Positions 17,821 through 27,242 of a DNA stretch of 64,000 nt are shown here, in pieces. The DNA is from Acidovorax sp. Leaf78 (GTDB lineage Bacteria > Pseudomonadota > Gammaproteobacteria > Burkholderiales > Burkholderiaceae_C), in contig NZ_LMLZ01000023.1 of NCBI RefSeq assembly GCF_001422735.1, forward strand, positions 238,435 to 302,434, written 5' to 3'. Within the stretch, counting starts at the first letter, position 1. Every line of letters starts with the position of its first letter. The notes under the pieces are model-generated. The model saw only the letters and a program-made list of their open reading frames with translations. It did no database searches and was not told the DNA's origin. The position numbers were made by a program, and so were the translations under genes.

Positions 17821-19691
17821 TGCAAGAAATCCAAGGCAAGACCCGCACGGTGCGCGAACTGCTGTCCGGTGCTAAGTACGGTATCGACTACTACCAGCGC
17901 GAATACAAGTGGCAGACCAAGCAGATGGTTGAGCTTGTGTCTGACCTGACCGGCGCGTTTCTGGAGGACTATCAAGAAGCCCACCAACGCGCCGACGTTG
18001 CCAATTACGGCCACTACTTCCTTGGCTCCATTGTTATCAGCCAGCGTAAGAACGAGCAGCAGATCAGCGAACGCCTCATTGTTGACGGCCAGCAGCGCAT
18101 GACCAGCCTGACTTTGCTCTTGCTCTACCTGCATAGCCAGCAAAAAGACCGCGACGATGCGGAACCCGTTGAAGAACTGATCTTCTCCAAGAAGTTTGGC
18201 ACCAAGTCTTTCAACCTGAATGTGCCGGAGCGCAATGACTGCATGGAGGCCTTGTTTGATGGCAAGGGCTATGACACTGCCGACCAGTCCGAATCGGTTC
18301 ACAACCTGATTGGGCGCTTCAACGATATTGGCGATGCTTTCCCGCAAGACATATCCGGTACCAAGGCGCTGCCTTACTTTGTCGATTGGTTGCTGGAAAA
18401 GGTGCACTTGGTGGAAATCACGGCATACGCCGATGCCGATGCTTACACCATCTTCGAGACCATGAATGACCGTGGCCTTTCCTTGAGCAACACCGACATG
18501 CTCAAGGGCTACCTGCTGGCCAGCATCACCGATGCGACCAAGCGGGCTGAGGCCAACAAGGAAATCAAGCAATGGCTGCTGACATTTGCCAAGCGAGACA
18601 ACGACCGCGATACCAAGGAAACCGAGGCTGATTTCTTCAAGGCATGGCTACGCGCCAAGTACGCTGGCGACATCCGTGAGCGGAAAAAAGGTGCCAAACC
18701 TGAAGACTTTGATCTCATCGGCACGGAGTACCACCGCTGGGTGCGAACCAATCACGAGTTGGTGGGGTTGAACGTCAGCGATGACTTCAATCGCTGGGTG
18801 CGGCAAGACCTGCGCTTCTTTGCTCGTGTGTATCTGGAACTCCTGGAGGCCTGCGAGAGTTTAAAGCCGGGGCTTGAGTCCATCCGCTTCAATTCAGACC
18901 ATGGCTTCACCCAGCAGTTTCAGGTGCTGCTGGCACCACTGCTGCCCACCGATGACGAAGCAACTGTTAAAGCCAAGCTGCGCCTGACCGCTGACTATCT
19001 GGACTGCTGGCTGAATCGCCGTCTATGGAATTTCAAGTCCATCGACTATTCCACCTTGCAGTACGCCACTTTCCTGCTGACCAAGGAACTGCGCAACCTG
19101 TCACTAGAGGCACTGCGCGAGAAGCTGATTGCACGTCTGACCGGCGACGAGAAGGATTTCCCGCTTGAAGATCAGCCGTCGCTGATTAACTGGAACGCTA
19201 AGAGCCTACACCGTCAGTTGGCCCGCTTCACTCACTGGGTGGAGGAACAGAGCGGTCAGCCGGGGCGCTACCTGGAATACATCGTGCGCTCAGGCAAAAA
19301 CGCCTACGAAATCGAACACCTGTGGGCCAACCACTTCGAGCGCCATGCAGACGAATTCGCCCATGCACAAGAGTTTGCCAGCTACCGCAACCGCATTGGT
19401 GGCCTTGTCCTCCTGCCGAAGAAAATCAATGCCAGCTTGAACGACAAGACCTTTTCCGACAAGGTGGCGCACTACCAGAAGGAAAACCTGCTGGCGCGTT
19501 CGCTGCACAGCGCCTGCTACCAGCACAATCCCGGTTTCCTACAACTGATGGCACGCACCGGCCTCCCTTTCAAGTCATTCGACGAATTCAAGAAGGTCAG
19601 TTTTGACGAACGGTATGCAGCCTATCAAGGCATTGCCAAGCAGCTCTGGTCTTTGAACCGTTTGCAGGAGGTGGCGGATGCAACGGTATGA
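17820..19691 (+). CDS. DUF262/DUF1524 protein (GmrSD-like nuclease) inside the hsd operon
   Basis: A 623-residue protein of the DUF262-DUF1524 architecture, as in the GmrSD type IV enzymes that cut modified DNA with NTP. The DUF262 part shows IDYYQREYKW (from about residue 22), the signature VDGQQRM (residues 88-94) and TIFETMNDRGLSLSNTD. The C-terminal DUF1524 part has an HNH-like site around His500 (YEIEHLW) followed by YRNRIGGLVLLPKKINASLNDK, which supplies the conserved Asn and Lys residues. It is coupled to hsdM by TGATG and overlaps hsdS by 14 bases. Placement between hsdM and hsdS suggests cooperation with the type I complex, for example against modified phage DNA that blocks HsdR; this is an inference. 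Confidence 0.9.
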   Translation: MQEIQGKTRTVRELLSGAKYGIDYYQREYKWQTKQMVELVSDLTGAFLEDYQEAHQRADVANYGHYFLGSIVISQRKNEQQISERLIVDGQQRMTSLTLLLLYLHSQQKDRDDAEPVEELIFSKKFGTKSFNLNVPERNDCMEALFDGKGYDTADQSESVHNLIGRFNDIGDAFPQDISGTKALPYFVDWLLEKVHLVEITAYADADAYTIFETMNDRGLSLSNTDMLKGYLLASITDATKRAEANKEIKQWLLTFAKRDNDRDTKETEADFFKAWLRAKYAGDIRERKKGAKPEDFDLIGTEYHRWVRTNHELVGLNVSDDFNRWVRQDLRFFARVYLELLEACESLKPGLESIRFNSDHGFTQQFQVLLAPLLPTDDEATVKAKLRLTADYLDCWLNRRLWNFKSIDYSTLQYATFLLTKELRNLSLEALREKLIARLTGDEKDFPLEDQPSLINWNAKSLHRQLARFTHWVEEQSGQPGRYLEYIVRSGKNAYEIEHLWANHFERHADEFAHAQEFASYRNRIGGLVLLPKKINASLNDKTFSDKVAHYQKENLLARSLHSACYQHNPGFLQLMARTGLPFKSFDEFKKVSFDERYAAYQGIAKQLWSLNRLQEVADATV

Positions 19692-20946
19692 AAGTTATAA
19701 AGCGAGTGGCGTCGAATCGATCAGAGAAATCCCAGCCCATTGGAATATAAAGAAGAACAAATTTTTATTCTCTGAACAGAAAGATGTTGTTGGTGAAAAC
19801 TCAGCATCTTTCAAGCTGCTGTCACTGACGTTGCAAGGGGTAATCCTGCGCGACATGGAAAATCCAAAGGGCAAGTTCCCTGCTGAGTTCAATACCTACA
19901 AGATAGTCGCGCCTAATGATCTTATCTTTTGTCTGTTCGACGTAGAAGAAACGCCTAGGACTGTTGGTCGAGCAGTGCATCACGGAATGATTACTGGTGC
20001 GTACACGGTTGTTCGCTGCAACGAAAAGGTTTCGAGCCCCTTCGCCTATTACTACTATCTCTCGCTTGATAACAACAAACAACTGCGCCCACTTTATACG
20101 GGGCTTCGGAATGTTATAACTAGCAACGCATTTTTCAGTCTTGCCATGCCAATCCCGCCAATTGCGGAGCAAGTACGTATCGTCAAATTTTTAGATCAAA
20201 AAACATCAGAGATTGATGCCGCCATTGATAAGAAGAAAAGACTTCTTGAGCTGTTGCAAGAGCAGAAAAGAATATTGATTAACCGTGCCGTAACAAATGG
20301 TTTGAGTATGGAAGTCCCAAGGCATCAATCTGGCATTGCTTGGGCGGGCATAGTTCCAACGCATTGGGACATTCGATATTTAAAGCATATCTTCAAAGAG
20401 ATTGACCATAGGTCAAATACGGGGAAAGAAGTACTCTATTCACTTCGCATGTCCGGGCAATTGGTTCGCCATCACGATGTTTCCGATAAGCCGATCACAG
20501 CAGATCAACTTATTGGTTACAAACTTGTACAACCTGGCCAGCTTGTAATGAATCGAATGCGTGCGTCTATGGGCCTGTTTGCTATCGCAAACGAACATGG
20601 TCTCGTAAGTCCTGACTATGCTGTCTTTGACCCCATCGTAGACGTTGTTCAAGAGTATTTCTTAGCGCTATTCCGCAACTCAGCGATTCAAGGGGTGTTT
20701 CTCACTGAGTCAAAGGGTTTGGGAACAGGTTCATCGGGGTTCCTGCGGCTATATTCCGACAGGTTTGGTGGAATCAAGGTGCCCTGCCCACCGTTGGCTG
20801 AACAAAAAGAAATAGTTGCGGCAATTCATTCAATACAAGAGCAATTTAAAAAAGTGGAGCGGCCTGTTGAAGTTGAGATTGATAATCTGCAAGAAATGCG
20901 GACCACTCTGATAGCCACAACGGTTACTGGGCAGATTCGGGTGTAA
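19678..20946 (+). CDS. hsdS: Type I restriction-modification system, specificity subunit HsdS
   Basis: Provides the sequence specificity of the methylation and restriction complex. The 422-residue protein has two target-recognition domains, each followed by a conserved helical spacer. The first is residues about 15-165 ending in IPPIAEQVRIVKFLDQKTSEID, and the second about 215-385 ending in CPPLAEQKEIVAAIHSIQEQF. Each begins with the usual IPAHWNIKKNKFLF / VPTHWDIRYLKHIF motif. AGGAGG precedes the ATG. The gene is markedly more A/T-rich than hsdM and hsdR, which fits frequent exchange of specificity genes. The recognition sequence cannot be predicted by eye. Confidence 0.95.
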   Translation: MQRYESYKASGVESIREIPAHWNIKKNKFLFSEQKDVVGENSASFKLLSLTLQGVILRDMENPKGKFPAEFNTYKIVAPNDLIFCLFDVEETPRTVGRAVHHGMITGAYTVVRCNEKVSSPFAYYYYLSLDNNKQLRPLYTGLRNVITSNAFFSLAMPIPPIAEQVRIVKFLDQKTSEIDAAIDKKKRLLELLQEQKRILINRAVTNGLSMEVPRHQSGIAWAGIVPTHWDIRYLKHIFKEIDHRSNTGKEVLYSLRMSGQLVRHHDVSDKPITADQLIGYKLVQPGQLVMNRMRASMGLFAIANEHGLVSPDYAVFDPIVDVVQEYFLALFRNSAIQGVFLTESKGLGTGSSGFLRLYSDRFGGIKVPCPPLAEQKEIVAAIHSIQEQFKKVERPVEVEIDNLQEMRTTLIATTVTGQIRV

Positions 20947-20956
20947 GGGGGAGAAA

Positions 20957-23917
20957 ATGGTCAGCAAAACCAACGAAGCCGCGCTTGAATCGCATATCGA
21001 AAACGCACTCGCGAAGGACGGCTATCGCGTTGGCGATCCGGCTGACTTTGACAGGGAGTTCGCTGTTGATGGCTCGCTCTTTTGGGAATTCCTCGAAGCC
21101 ACCCAGCCCAAGGAATTGGCGAAGCTGAAAGACCGCCCCAACTGGCAGCGGCTGGTGCTGGAGCGGCTAAACAAGAAGATCAAGAAAGACAGCGTTCTGG
21201 CCGTTCTGAAGAAAGGGCTGGACATTGACGATGCCCACTTCGATCTCCTCTACCGCCTGCCATACAACGACCTCAACCCGGAGGTGGTGGCCAACTTCGA
21301 GGCCAACCGCTTCAGCGTGACCCGGCAAGTTCATTACAGCCGGACGGATGCGTTCAAGTCGGTAGACATGGCCCTGTTCGTCAACGGCCTGGCGGTGGCT
21401 ACGCTGGAACTCAAGAACCCATGGACAGGCCAGAACGTGCAGAACGCCGTTCGCCAGTACCGTTCAGACCGTGACCCGAAGGAACCGCTTTTCGAGTTTG
21501 GTCGCTGCCTGGTGCATTTCGCGGTAGACCCGGACGAAGCTTTCATGTGCGCCCAACTGGCGGGCAACGACAGCAACTTTCTACCGTTCAACAAAGGGTT
21601 CAACTACGGCAAGGGCAACCCGGTCAATCCGAACGGGCACAAGACGGCGTACCTATGGCAAGACATCCTGCCACGCCGCAGCCTGACCAACATCATTGAG
21701 CAATTCGCCAAATTCACCGTCGAGAAGGACAAGAAGACCGGCAAGGAGCGCAAGGCGCTGTTCTTCCCACGCTATCACCAGCTCGACGGGATGCGCGGCA
21801 TTCTGGTAGATGCCCGGCAGAAGGGTGTGGGCCAGACCTACCTGATTCAGCATTCGGCAGGCTCGGGCAAGTCCAACTCCATCACTTGGCTGGCATATCA
21901 ACTGGTGGAGCAGTACGACATCACAGGTATGGCAAACCTGTTTGACTCCGTGGTGGTGGTGACAGACCGGCGCGTTCTGGACACCCAGCTCAAAGACAAC
22001 ATCAAGTTGTTCTCTGAAACCAAGAACATCGTTGCCCACTGCGAAAGTGCGCAGGAGCTCAAATACAACCTTGAGCTTGGCAAGAAGATCATCATTACCA
22101 CGGTGCAGAAGTTCCCGTTCATCGTGGATGGCATCGGGCAACTGTCTGACCGCAAATTCGCCGTCATCATCGACGAGGCGCACTCATCTCAATCCGGCGT
22201 GGCTGCTGACAAGGTGAATGAAACCTTGGCGGGCCAAGACGGTGACGAACCAGTGGATGTTCAAGACCAGATTCTGGCGGCGATGAACGAGCGCAAGATG
22301 AGCAAGAACGCCAGCTACTTTGCGTTCACTGCCACGCCCAAGCCTGCCACGCTGGAAAAGTTTGGCCGCCAAGCCTCAGATGGCAAGTTCTACCCCTTCC
22401 ACTTGTATTCCATGAAGCAGGCCATTGAGGAAAAATTCATCCTGGACGTCCTGGAGAAGTACACCACGTACAAGAGCTACTACGAGGTGCAGAAGTCGGT
22501 GGAGGACAACCCTCTGTTCGATACCGCCAAGGCGCAGAAGAAGCTCAAAGCCTTTGTTGAAGCCAGCCCCAAGACCATCGAGGTGAAGGCCAAGATCATG
22601 GTCGATCACTTCACGGCCAGCGTCTGGCAGGCCAAGAAGCTCAAGGGCAAGGCCAAGGCCATGGTGGTGACACGGAACATTGAATGCGCCATCCGCTATT
22701 TCTTTGCTATCCGCGCGGCCCTGAAAGAAGCCAATGCGCCCTTCAAGGTGTTGGTCGCTTTTTCCGGCGAAAAGACGGTTGATGGCATCAAGTACACCGA
22801 AGAGTCCTTGAACGGCTTTTCTGCGCGGGACTTGCCCGATGAGTTCGAGAAGGACGATGCCAAGATTCTGGTGGTTGCCAACAAGTACCTGACCGGATTC
22901 GACGAACCCATGCTGCACACGATGTACGTGGACAAGAAGCTGCAAGGCGTTTTGGCCGTGCAGGCGCTGTCCCGGCTCAACCGCTGCAACTGGAAGCTGG
23001 GCAAGGCCGATACCTTCGTGCTCGACTTCTACAACTCCGTGGATGACATCAAGGCGGCGTTTGACCCGTTCTACACGTCCACCAGCCTGAGCGAGCCAAC
23101 GGACGTGAACGTATTGCACGACTTGAAAGACGTGCTCGATAACTTTGGCATCTACGACTGGGCCGAGGTGACGAGCTTCAACGAGAAGTTCTTTGCCAGC
23201 GCCGAAGCCGAAGAACTCGCCCCCAGCATTGACACGGTGGTGGCCCGCTTCGAGGCCGACTTGGACGACGAGCAACGCATCGACTTCAAGATCAAGGGCA
23301 AGCAGTTCGTCAAGATTTACGCCCAGGTGGCGGCCATCATCCCGTTCAACAACGTGAACTGGGAAATGCTGCATTGGTTTCTGAAGTTCCTGATCCCCAA
23401 GCTGAAGGTCAAAGACCCCGACCAGGACAAGCTGGACGAGTTGCTGAACAGCGTTGACCTCTCCACCTATGGGCTGGAACGATCAAGGCTTGAAGCCAGG
23501 ATTGGCCTTGATGCCGCTGAAACCGAGCTGGAGCCGCAAAACCCGAACGTGCGCGGCCCACACATGGGGCCGGGTGACAAAGACCCGCTGGAAGAGATCG
23601 TTCGTGCCTTTAACGACCGACACTTCGCTGGTTGGGAGGCCACGCCCGAAGAACAGCGCGTCAAGTTCATCAATATCGCTAAGCATGTGGTGAACCATGC
23701 TGACTACAAGGCACAGGTCGAAGACAACCCCGATGCCCAGAACCGGCAGTTGGCACTAGAGAAACTGATCCAGCACGCTGTCAGTATTGAGCGCCGCCGG
23801 GAACTCGACTTGTATAAACGCTATGCAGGTGACCCAGATTTTAAGCGGGCGTTTGATGCGAGTATTTCGAGGTTATTGGCTTCTGCACATAACCAAACCC
23901 TCATCCCAAGAACTTAG
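20957..23917 (+). CDS. hsdR: Type I restriction-modification system, endonuclease/translocase subunit HsdR
   Basis: The motor and cutting subunit of the type I enzyme, 986 residues. The N-terminal nuclease domain has the ELK of the PD-(D/E)xK site (residues about 150-152, in ATLELKNPW). The SF2 motor domains follow with Walker A QHSAGSGKSN (from about 297), VVVTDRRVLDTQL and the DEAH box IIDEAHSSQ (from about 404). Further motifs include FTATPKP and KYLTGFDEPMLHTMYVDK. GGGGGAGAAA precedes the ATG at 20957, ten bases after hsdS. Length and motifs are complete, so the enzyme is probably active. kwaA follows after 17 bases. Confidence 0.95.
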   Translation: MVSKTNEAALESHIENALAKDGYRVGDPADFDREFAVDGSLFWEFLEATQPKELAKLKDRPNWQRLVLERLNKKIKKDSVLAVLKKGLDIDDAHFDLLYRLPYNDLNPEVVANFEANRFSVTRQVHYSRTDAFKSVDMALFVNGLAVATLELKNPWTGQNVQNAVRQYRSDRDPKEPLFEFGRCLVHFAVDPDEAFMCAQLAGNDSNFLPFNKGFNYGKGNPVNPNGHKTAYLWQDILPRRSLTNIIEQFAKFTVEKDKKTGKERKALFFPRYHQLDGMRGILVDARQKGVGQTYLIQHSAGSGKSNSITWLAYQLVEQYDITGMANLFDSVVVVTDRRVLDTQLKDNIKLFSETKNIVAHCESAQELKYNLELGKKIIITTVQKFPFIVDGIGQLSDRKFAVIIDEAHSSQSGVAADKVNETLAGQDGDEPVDVQDQILAAMNERKMSKNASYFAFTATPKPATLEKFGRQASDGKFYPFHLYSMKQAIEEKFILDVLEKYTTYKSYYEVQKSVEDNPLFDTAKAQKKLKAFVEASPKTIEVKAKIMVDHFTASVWQAKKLKGKAKAMVVTRNIECAIRYFFAIRAALKEANAPFKVLVAFSGEKTVDGIKYTEESLNGFSARDLPDEFEKDDAKILVVANKYLTGFDEPMLHTMYVDKKLQGVLAVQALSRLNRCNWKLGKADTFVLDFYNSVDDIKAAFDPFYTSTSLSEPTDVNVLHDLKDVLDNFGIYDWAEVTSFNEKFFASAEAEELAPSIDTVVARFEADLDDEQRIDFKIKGKQFVKIYAQVAAIIPFNNVNWEMLHWFLKFLIPKLKVKDPDQDKLDELLNSVDLSTYGLERSRLEARIGLDAAETELEPQNPNVRGPHMGPGDKDPLEEIVRAFNDRHFAGWEATPEEQRVKFINIAKHVVNHADYKAQVEDNPDAQNRQLALEKLIQHAVSIERRRELDLYKRYAGDPDFKRAFDASISRLLASAHNQTLIPRT

Positions 23918-23934
23918 CAGGACGAGGCCCTGAT

Positions 23935-24522
23935 ATGAAAATGCGTCTGCTACCAGCCTTGTTACTTTTTCTAGGGTCCTATTTCCCCTTGAGCTTGATT
24001 CTTGTTGTTCAAGACATCAAGGATGCGTCGTGGAAGGAGCCCATTTGCACAATAGCTGCGATATCCACATGCCACCTTCCAGAGCTAGAAAATCCAAGCC
24101 GAGCACTCAGTCTGCTGGCAATATGCGCGTTGAGCTTGATCCTTTTCATTATTATGATGAATGGGCTTTACGCTTACTCAACCCTTGAAGTTCTTGATTC
24201 AAAGTCAGTTCCGAATGACCTCATCAACTACGTATTCCCTTATGTTGTTTCCTTCATGGGAATTGATCTTGGTGCAGAAGGAAAATTCTATGGATTTCTG
24301 CTATTTATATTATTGATGTTCGTAATCACGTATCGATCGGGTCAAATTCTCATGAATCCATTCCTTTTGGTATCTGGTTGGCAACTGTATGAACTCAATA
24401 TATTGACCGAAGGGCAGAAGCGGTGCGTTAAGGCTCTGTCACAAGATCAGATTCAACCAGGCGACCGACTTGAATCCTGCCTAGTTCACGGAATCTACGT
24501 TTTACACAAGGGGGAAAAATGA
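23935..24522 (+). CDS. kwaA: KwaA, membrane subunit of the Kiwa anti-phage system
   Basis: A 195-residue membrane protein with four predicted membrane segments (residues about 5-25, 60-82, 98-115 and 120-138) and a short C-terminal cytoplasmic region rich in charged residues. Identification rests on topology, length and the partner gene, which encodes a DUF4868 protein; KwaA itself has little sequence signature. In published work Kiwa senses infection at the membrane through KwaA, and KwaB acts on DNA. The ATG follows a GAGG-containing region; the stop overlaps the kwaB start (ATGA). It lies directly behind hsdR. Confidence 0.75.
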   Translation: MKMRLLPALLLFLGSYFPLSLILVVQDIKDASWKEPICTIAAISTCHLPELENPSRALSLLAICALSLILFIIMMNGLYAYSTLEVLDSKSVPNDLINYVFPYVVSFMGIDLGAEGKFYGFLLFILLMFVITYRSGQILMNPFLLVSGWQLYELNILTEGQKRCVKALSQDQIQPGDRLESCLVHGIYVLHKGEK

Positions 24523-25451
24523 CAGTGGAAAATGACCTGCAAGCATTTCGCACCTTCGATGTTGCCGAATCATTTGCTTCACTTTGGATATTCAAAAAGC
24601 GCTTGACAAACTCTGCGACAAATCCGTTTACGGCTGTGTCTGTCGTAATGAGTGATGCTCTTGAGTCTGAGCTGAAATCGTTGGTGGTAAGTTACCAATA
24701 TAGTCACACACTTTCCGAGGCATACAGCTTACTCAGCCAACCGACTGAGGATGGATTTTTGTCGGTGCCGTCAGGCGATACCCTCTTCTTTAATCTTCGG
24801 GCACTCGTAGATAAGCCCATGGAGGAGTGCCTGGTTAAAAACGTCAAGCAGCTAAATAACGCCGCAGGATATGTTTTCCGCATGCGCCATGGTAACGCAA
24901 TCCTTTATTGCGTGAAGAAGACAAATGCCGATTGGGCAACTCGCAAGAAAAGAGGGATGATGAATATTGTCTTCAATCAGGCGGGCTTGGACATTGTTGA
25001 AAATCCGTCGTTCACGATTGCAAGGAATTTTGATTTCTTCATGAGTGGCTCTCATGTTTTCATGGCAAACAAGCCGGCATTCGAGTCGCTGCTAAGTCAT
25101 AAAGACACCTATGAGTCAGCCTATATCGAATTGAAACAAGAGTTAGGATTCTCGGCGGCAATAGCCAACATAGACGTTTTTGACACATTCATTGGGAAAA
25201 ATGCGACACACCTTCGTCGTATGGCAGTTATCAAGGCAAGAGGCTATTACAACAGCCCGGATTACATGACGCGACTTCGTGATATTAATCAGTTGCGAGG
25301 ATGGGGAATCCAGTTTGACGATCAAGGCCGCATCGTCGCCACACCAGATAAAATGCGCGATATCTTGCACGTTTTGTTGGATCATCGCTTGCGGTCTGAG
25401 CTATCAGAAAACCAATATGATGTACCTTCAACATCTCTCTTAGGCTCTTGA
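24519..25451 (+). CDS. kwaB: KwaB, DUF4868 DNA-binding subunit of the Kiwa system
   Basis: A 310-residue cytoplasmic protein of the size known for KwaB. The region from about residue 110, RMRHGNAILYCVKKTNADW followed by a LDIVENPSFTIARNFDFFM motif and VFMANKPAFESLL, is the DUF4868 pattern. The C-terminal part RDINQLRGWGIQFDDQGRIV is also typical. GGGGGAAAA precedes the ATG. The four-base overlap with kwaA implies equal synthesis. The codon use is A/T-rich, unlike hsdR just before, so the kwa pair may have joined the hsd operon separately. Confidence 0.82.
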   Translation: MTVENDLQAFRTFDVAESFASLWIFKKRLTNSATNPFTAVSVVMSDALESELKSLVVSYQYSHTLSEAYSLLSQPTEDGFLSVPSGDTLFFNLRALVDKPMEECLVKNVKQLNNAAGYVFRMRHGNAILYCVKKTNADWATRKKRGMMNIVFNQAGLDIVENPSFTIARNFDFFMSGSHVFMANKPAFESLLSHKDTYESAYIELKQELGFSAAIANIDVFDTFIGKNATHLRRMAVIKARGYYNSPDYMTRLRDINQLRGWGIQFDDQGRIVATPDKMRDILHVLLDHRLRSELSENQYDVPSTSLLGS

Positions 25452-25932
25452 AAAGCTCTTGTTTACTTGTATATTATTCATAATATAGAGGCGATTGTTT
25501 TATCGGTTTTATCAAAGGAAAAAACGTTTCAGTTGCCTTGACACCAATAGCCTGAGAAAATAGAAATATATCTTTCCGCAAAGGCAAGGTTTACTGACTG
25601 ACGCGACCGAAGTTAGTTTGTTTTTTTCTCACCGAACTCCCCGTCTGATTTGGCTGCCCTGCCCTTGGTGCGTGCCGACGCCACACGTCTACGCGCCTAA
25701 AAACGCGGAAAATTTTTCCCGTCCATTAACCCGCTGAAAGTAGTGCTTCCGTCTCCAGCCATAGCGTTGGAGTGCGGCTTCGCACATCCGTTTACTCCCC
25801 TGTAGTCTGGGAATTTTCCTCGAATCTCAGGTAGTGTTAATGCACAGTTATCGACAGCCAGATAACCACTAAAACGGCCCCATTTGCGGGCCGTTTTTTA
25901 TTGTTTTTTCCAACCCGTCTATAGAACTCACC
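25452..25932. other. Non-coding stretch between kwaB and the second recombinase
   Basis: No convincing gene is seen in these 481 bases. The first 120 bases are A/T-rich; the rest has mixed composition with several short inverted and repeated motifs (for example GGAAAATTTTTCC-like runs near 25708). A terminator lies at 25871-25899. The stretch could include the recombination site of the adjacent recombinase. Confidence 0.5.
25871..25899 (+). terminator. Rho-independent terminator
   Basis: Stem AAAACGGCCC / GGGCCGTTTT with loop CATTTGC followed by T residues, 420 bases beyond kwaB and 33 bases before the recombinase start. Its inverted form could end transcripts from either side. Confidence 0.85.
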
Positions 25933-26934
25933 ATGAAGAAAATTCGCACTCCACTGGAGGGCGCTGGCGCAGCTTTGTCTGCATGTAGCACCACAGCATC
26001 CAACACCACGCCACAAACGCCGCCAGAGGGCGTTTTGAGCGGTTTTTCGGCCACGGCTGAGCAGTTCATGGCGGCCAGCCAGTCAGCCGCCACCAAGCGC
26101 GCTTACGCCTCTGATCTGAAGCATTTTTTCGCCAACGGCGGGTCCATTCCAGCCAGTCCAGTGGTTCTGGCCGATTACCTAGCCCGTTGCGCGGAAAAAT
26201 TTTCGGTAGCTACCCTGGAGCGACGGCTCACTGCGATCCACAAGGCGCACCTCGAAAAATCTCTCGAATCTCCGGCTCGAAGCGAGACTGTGAAGCGCGT
26301 GATGCAGGGCATTCGCCGAACGCTGGGCACCAAGCAGCGGCAAGTGCAGCCGCTGGTCAAAGACGATCTGCTCGCGGCGCTGGTGATGATCGACCAGCAG
26401 AAAAAGCCCATCAAAGCAGCGCGGGATCGAGCCTTGCTCCTTGTGGGTTTCGCGTCGGCCATGCGCAGGTCGGAGCTTGTGGCTGTGCAGGTGGAGCATT
26501 TGAACCATCTGCCCAATGGGGTAGAGATATTCTTGCCATCCAGCAAGACTGACCAAGAAGCTCGGGGCCGTACAGTGTTCATCCCACACGCCAATGGCGA
26601 GCGTTGCCCAGTGAATGCGTTGGCGCATTGGCTGGAAGTTTCGGAAATCAATGAGGGGTTCGTGTTTCGCGCTGTCAGCCGCCATGACCGCGTTGCACGC
26701 CAGCGGTTGTCGGCGCAGTCGGTGGCGCTGGTCGTGAAGGCTTCGGTAGAGCGCGTAGGCGGTGACTCGAAGAAAGTCAGCGGCCATAGCTTGAGGGCTG
26801 GCTATTGCACCAGCGCAGCGGAGAAGGGATTGCAGCCGTGGCAGATACGAGAGCAGACGGGACACAAGTCTGACGTGACACTAGCCAAGTACATCCGCCC
26901 AGTGGCGAGAAGGAAGATTCCGAGTTTGCTTTGA
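25933..26934 (+). CDS. Tyrosine recombinase (site-specific integrase)
   Basis: A 333-residue recombinase of the lambda-integrase fold, different from the P4-type integrase at the island end. The SAM-like N-terminal domain starts near TKRAYASDLKHFF. Catalytic residues are visible: Arg in SAMRRSELVAVQVEH, Lys in LPSSKTDQEARG, HSLR in SGHSLRAGYC, His in QTGHKSD and the Tyr nucleophile in LAKYIRP. Such proteins often move or resolve smaller units inside islands. It follows a terminator and a non-coding region, so it has its own promoter. Target sites are unknown. Confidence 0.9.
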   Translation: MKKIRTPLEGAGAALSACSTTASNTTPQTPPEGVLSGFSATAEQFMAASQSAATKRAYASDLKHFFANGGSIPASPVVLADYLARCAEKFSVATLERRLTAIHKAHLEKSLESPARSETVKRVMQGIRRTLGTKQRQVQPLVKDDLLAALVMIDQQKKPIKAARDRALLLVGFASAMRRSELVAVQVEHLNHLPNGVEIFLPSSKTDQEARGRTVFIPHANGERCPVNALAHWLEVSEINEGFVFRAVSRHDRVARQRLSAQSVALVVKASVERVGGDSKKVSGHSLRAGYCTSAAEKGLQPWQIREQTGHKSDVTLAKYIRPVARRKIPSLL

Positions 26935-27242
26935 GGGCTGAATTTTTCCACCCGCCATCTTCGATTGGAGACATGCAGAAGACGACAATCATCCCTGATG
27001 ATGGCTCTGCAGTGGGGAAGCGGTTTCTAACTCACCGAGTTTCAATCCTCCATCGTTCGGTGCGAACGGCGGCTGTATTCTCATCGCGAGGAAAGCCGTC
27101 TAATCGTGTGGAAATTGTGGACAAAACACCTTCTTCAAAAAATCAGTCAAGAGCCCGCATAGGGGTCAACAACTTAGCCGAAGGAGGCAAGCGCGAGCGT
27201 ATGCCTGTGACGTCGCATTCGTCGTATTCGTAGCGCAAGTGG
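26935..27242. other. Intergenic region, no gene recognised
   Basis: Between the recombinase stop and the Mrr-like gene stop. A 100-codon frame overlaps the recombinase end, has no ribosome binding site and no recognisable motif, so it is not called. The shared TTTCTAAC-like motif at 27025 is also seen near the island ends. Confidence 0.4.

Noticed and set aside
25933..26934. Integron integrase
   Set aside because: No attC-like sites or gene cassettes follow; it lacks the extra integron-specific segment as far as can be judged by eye.
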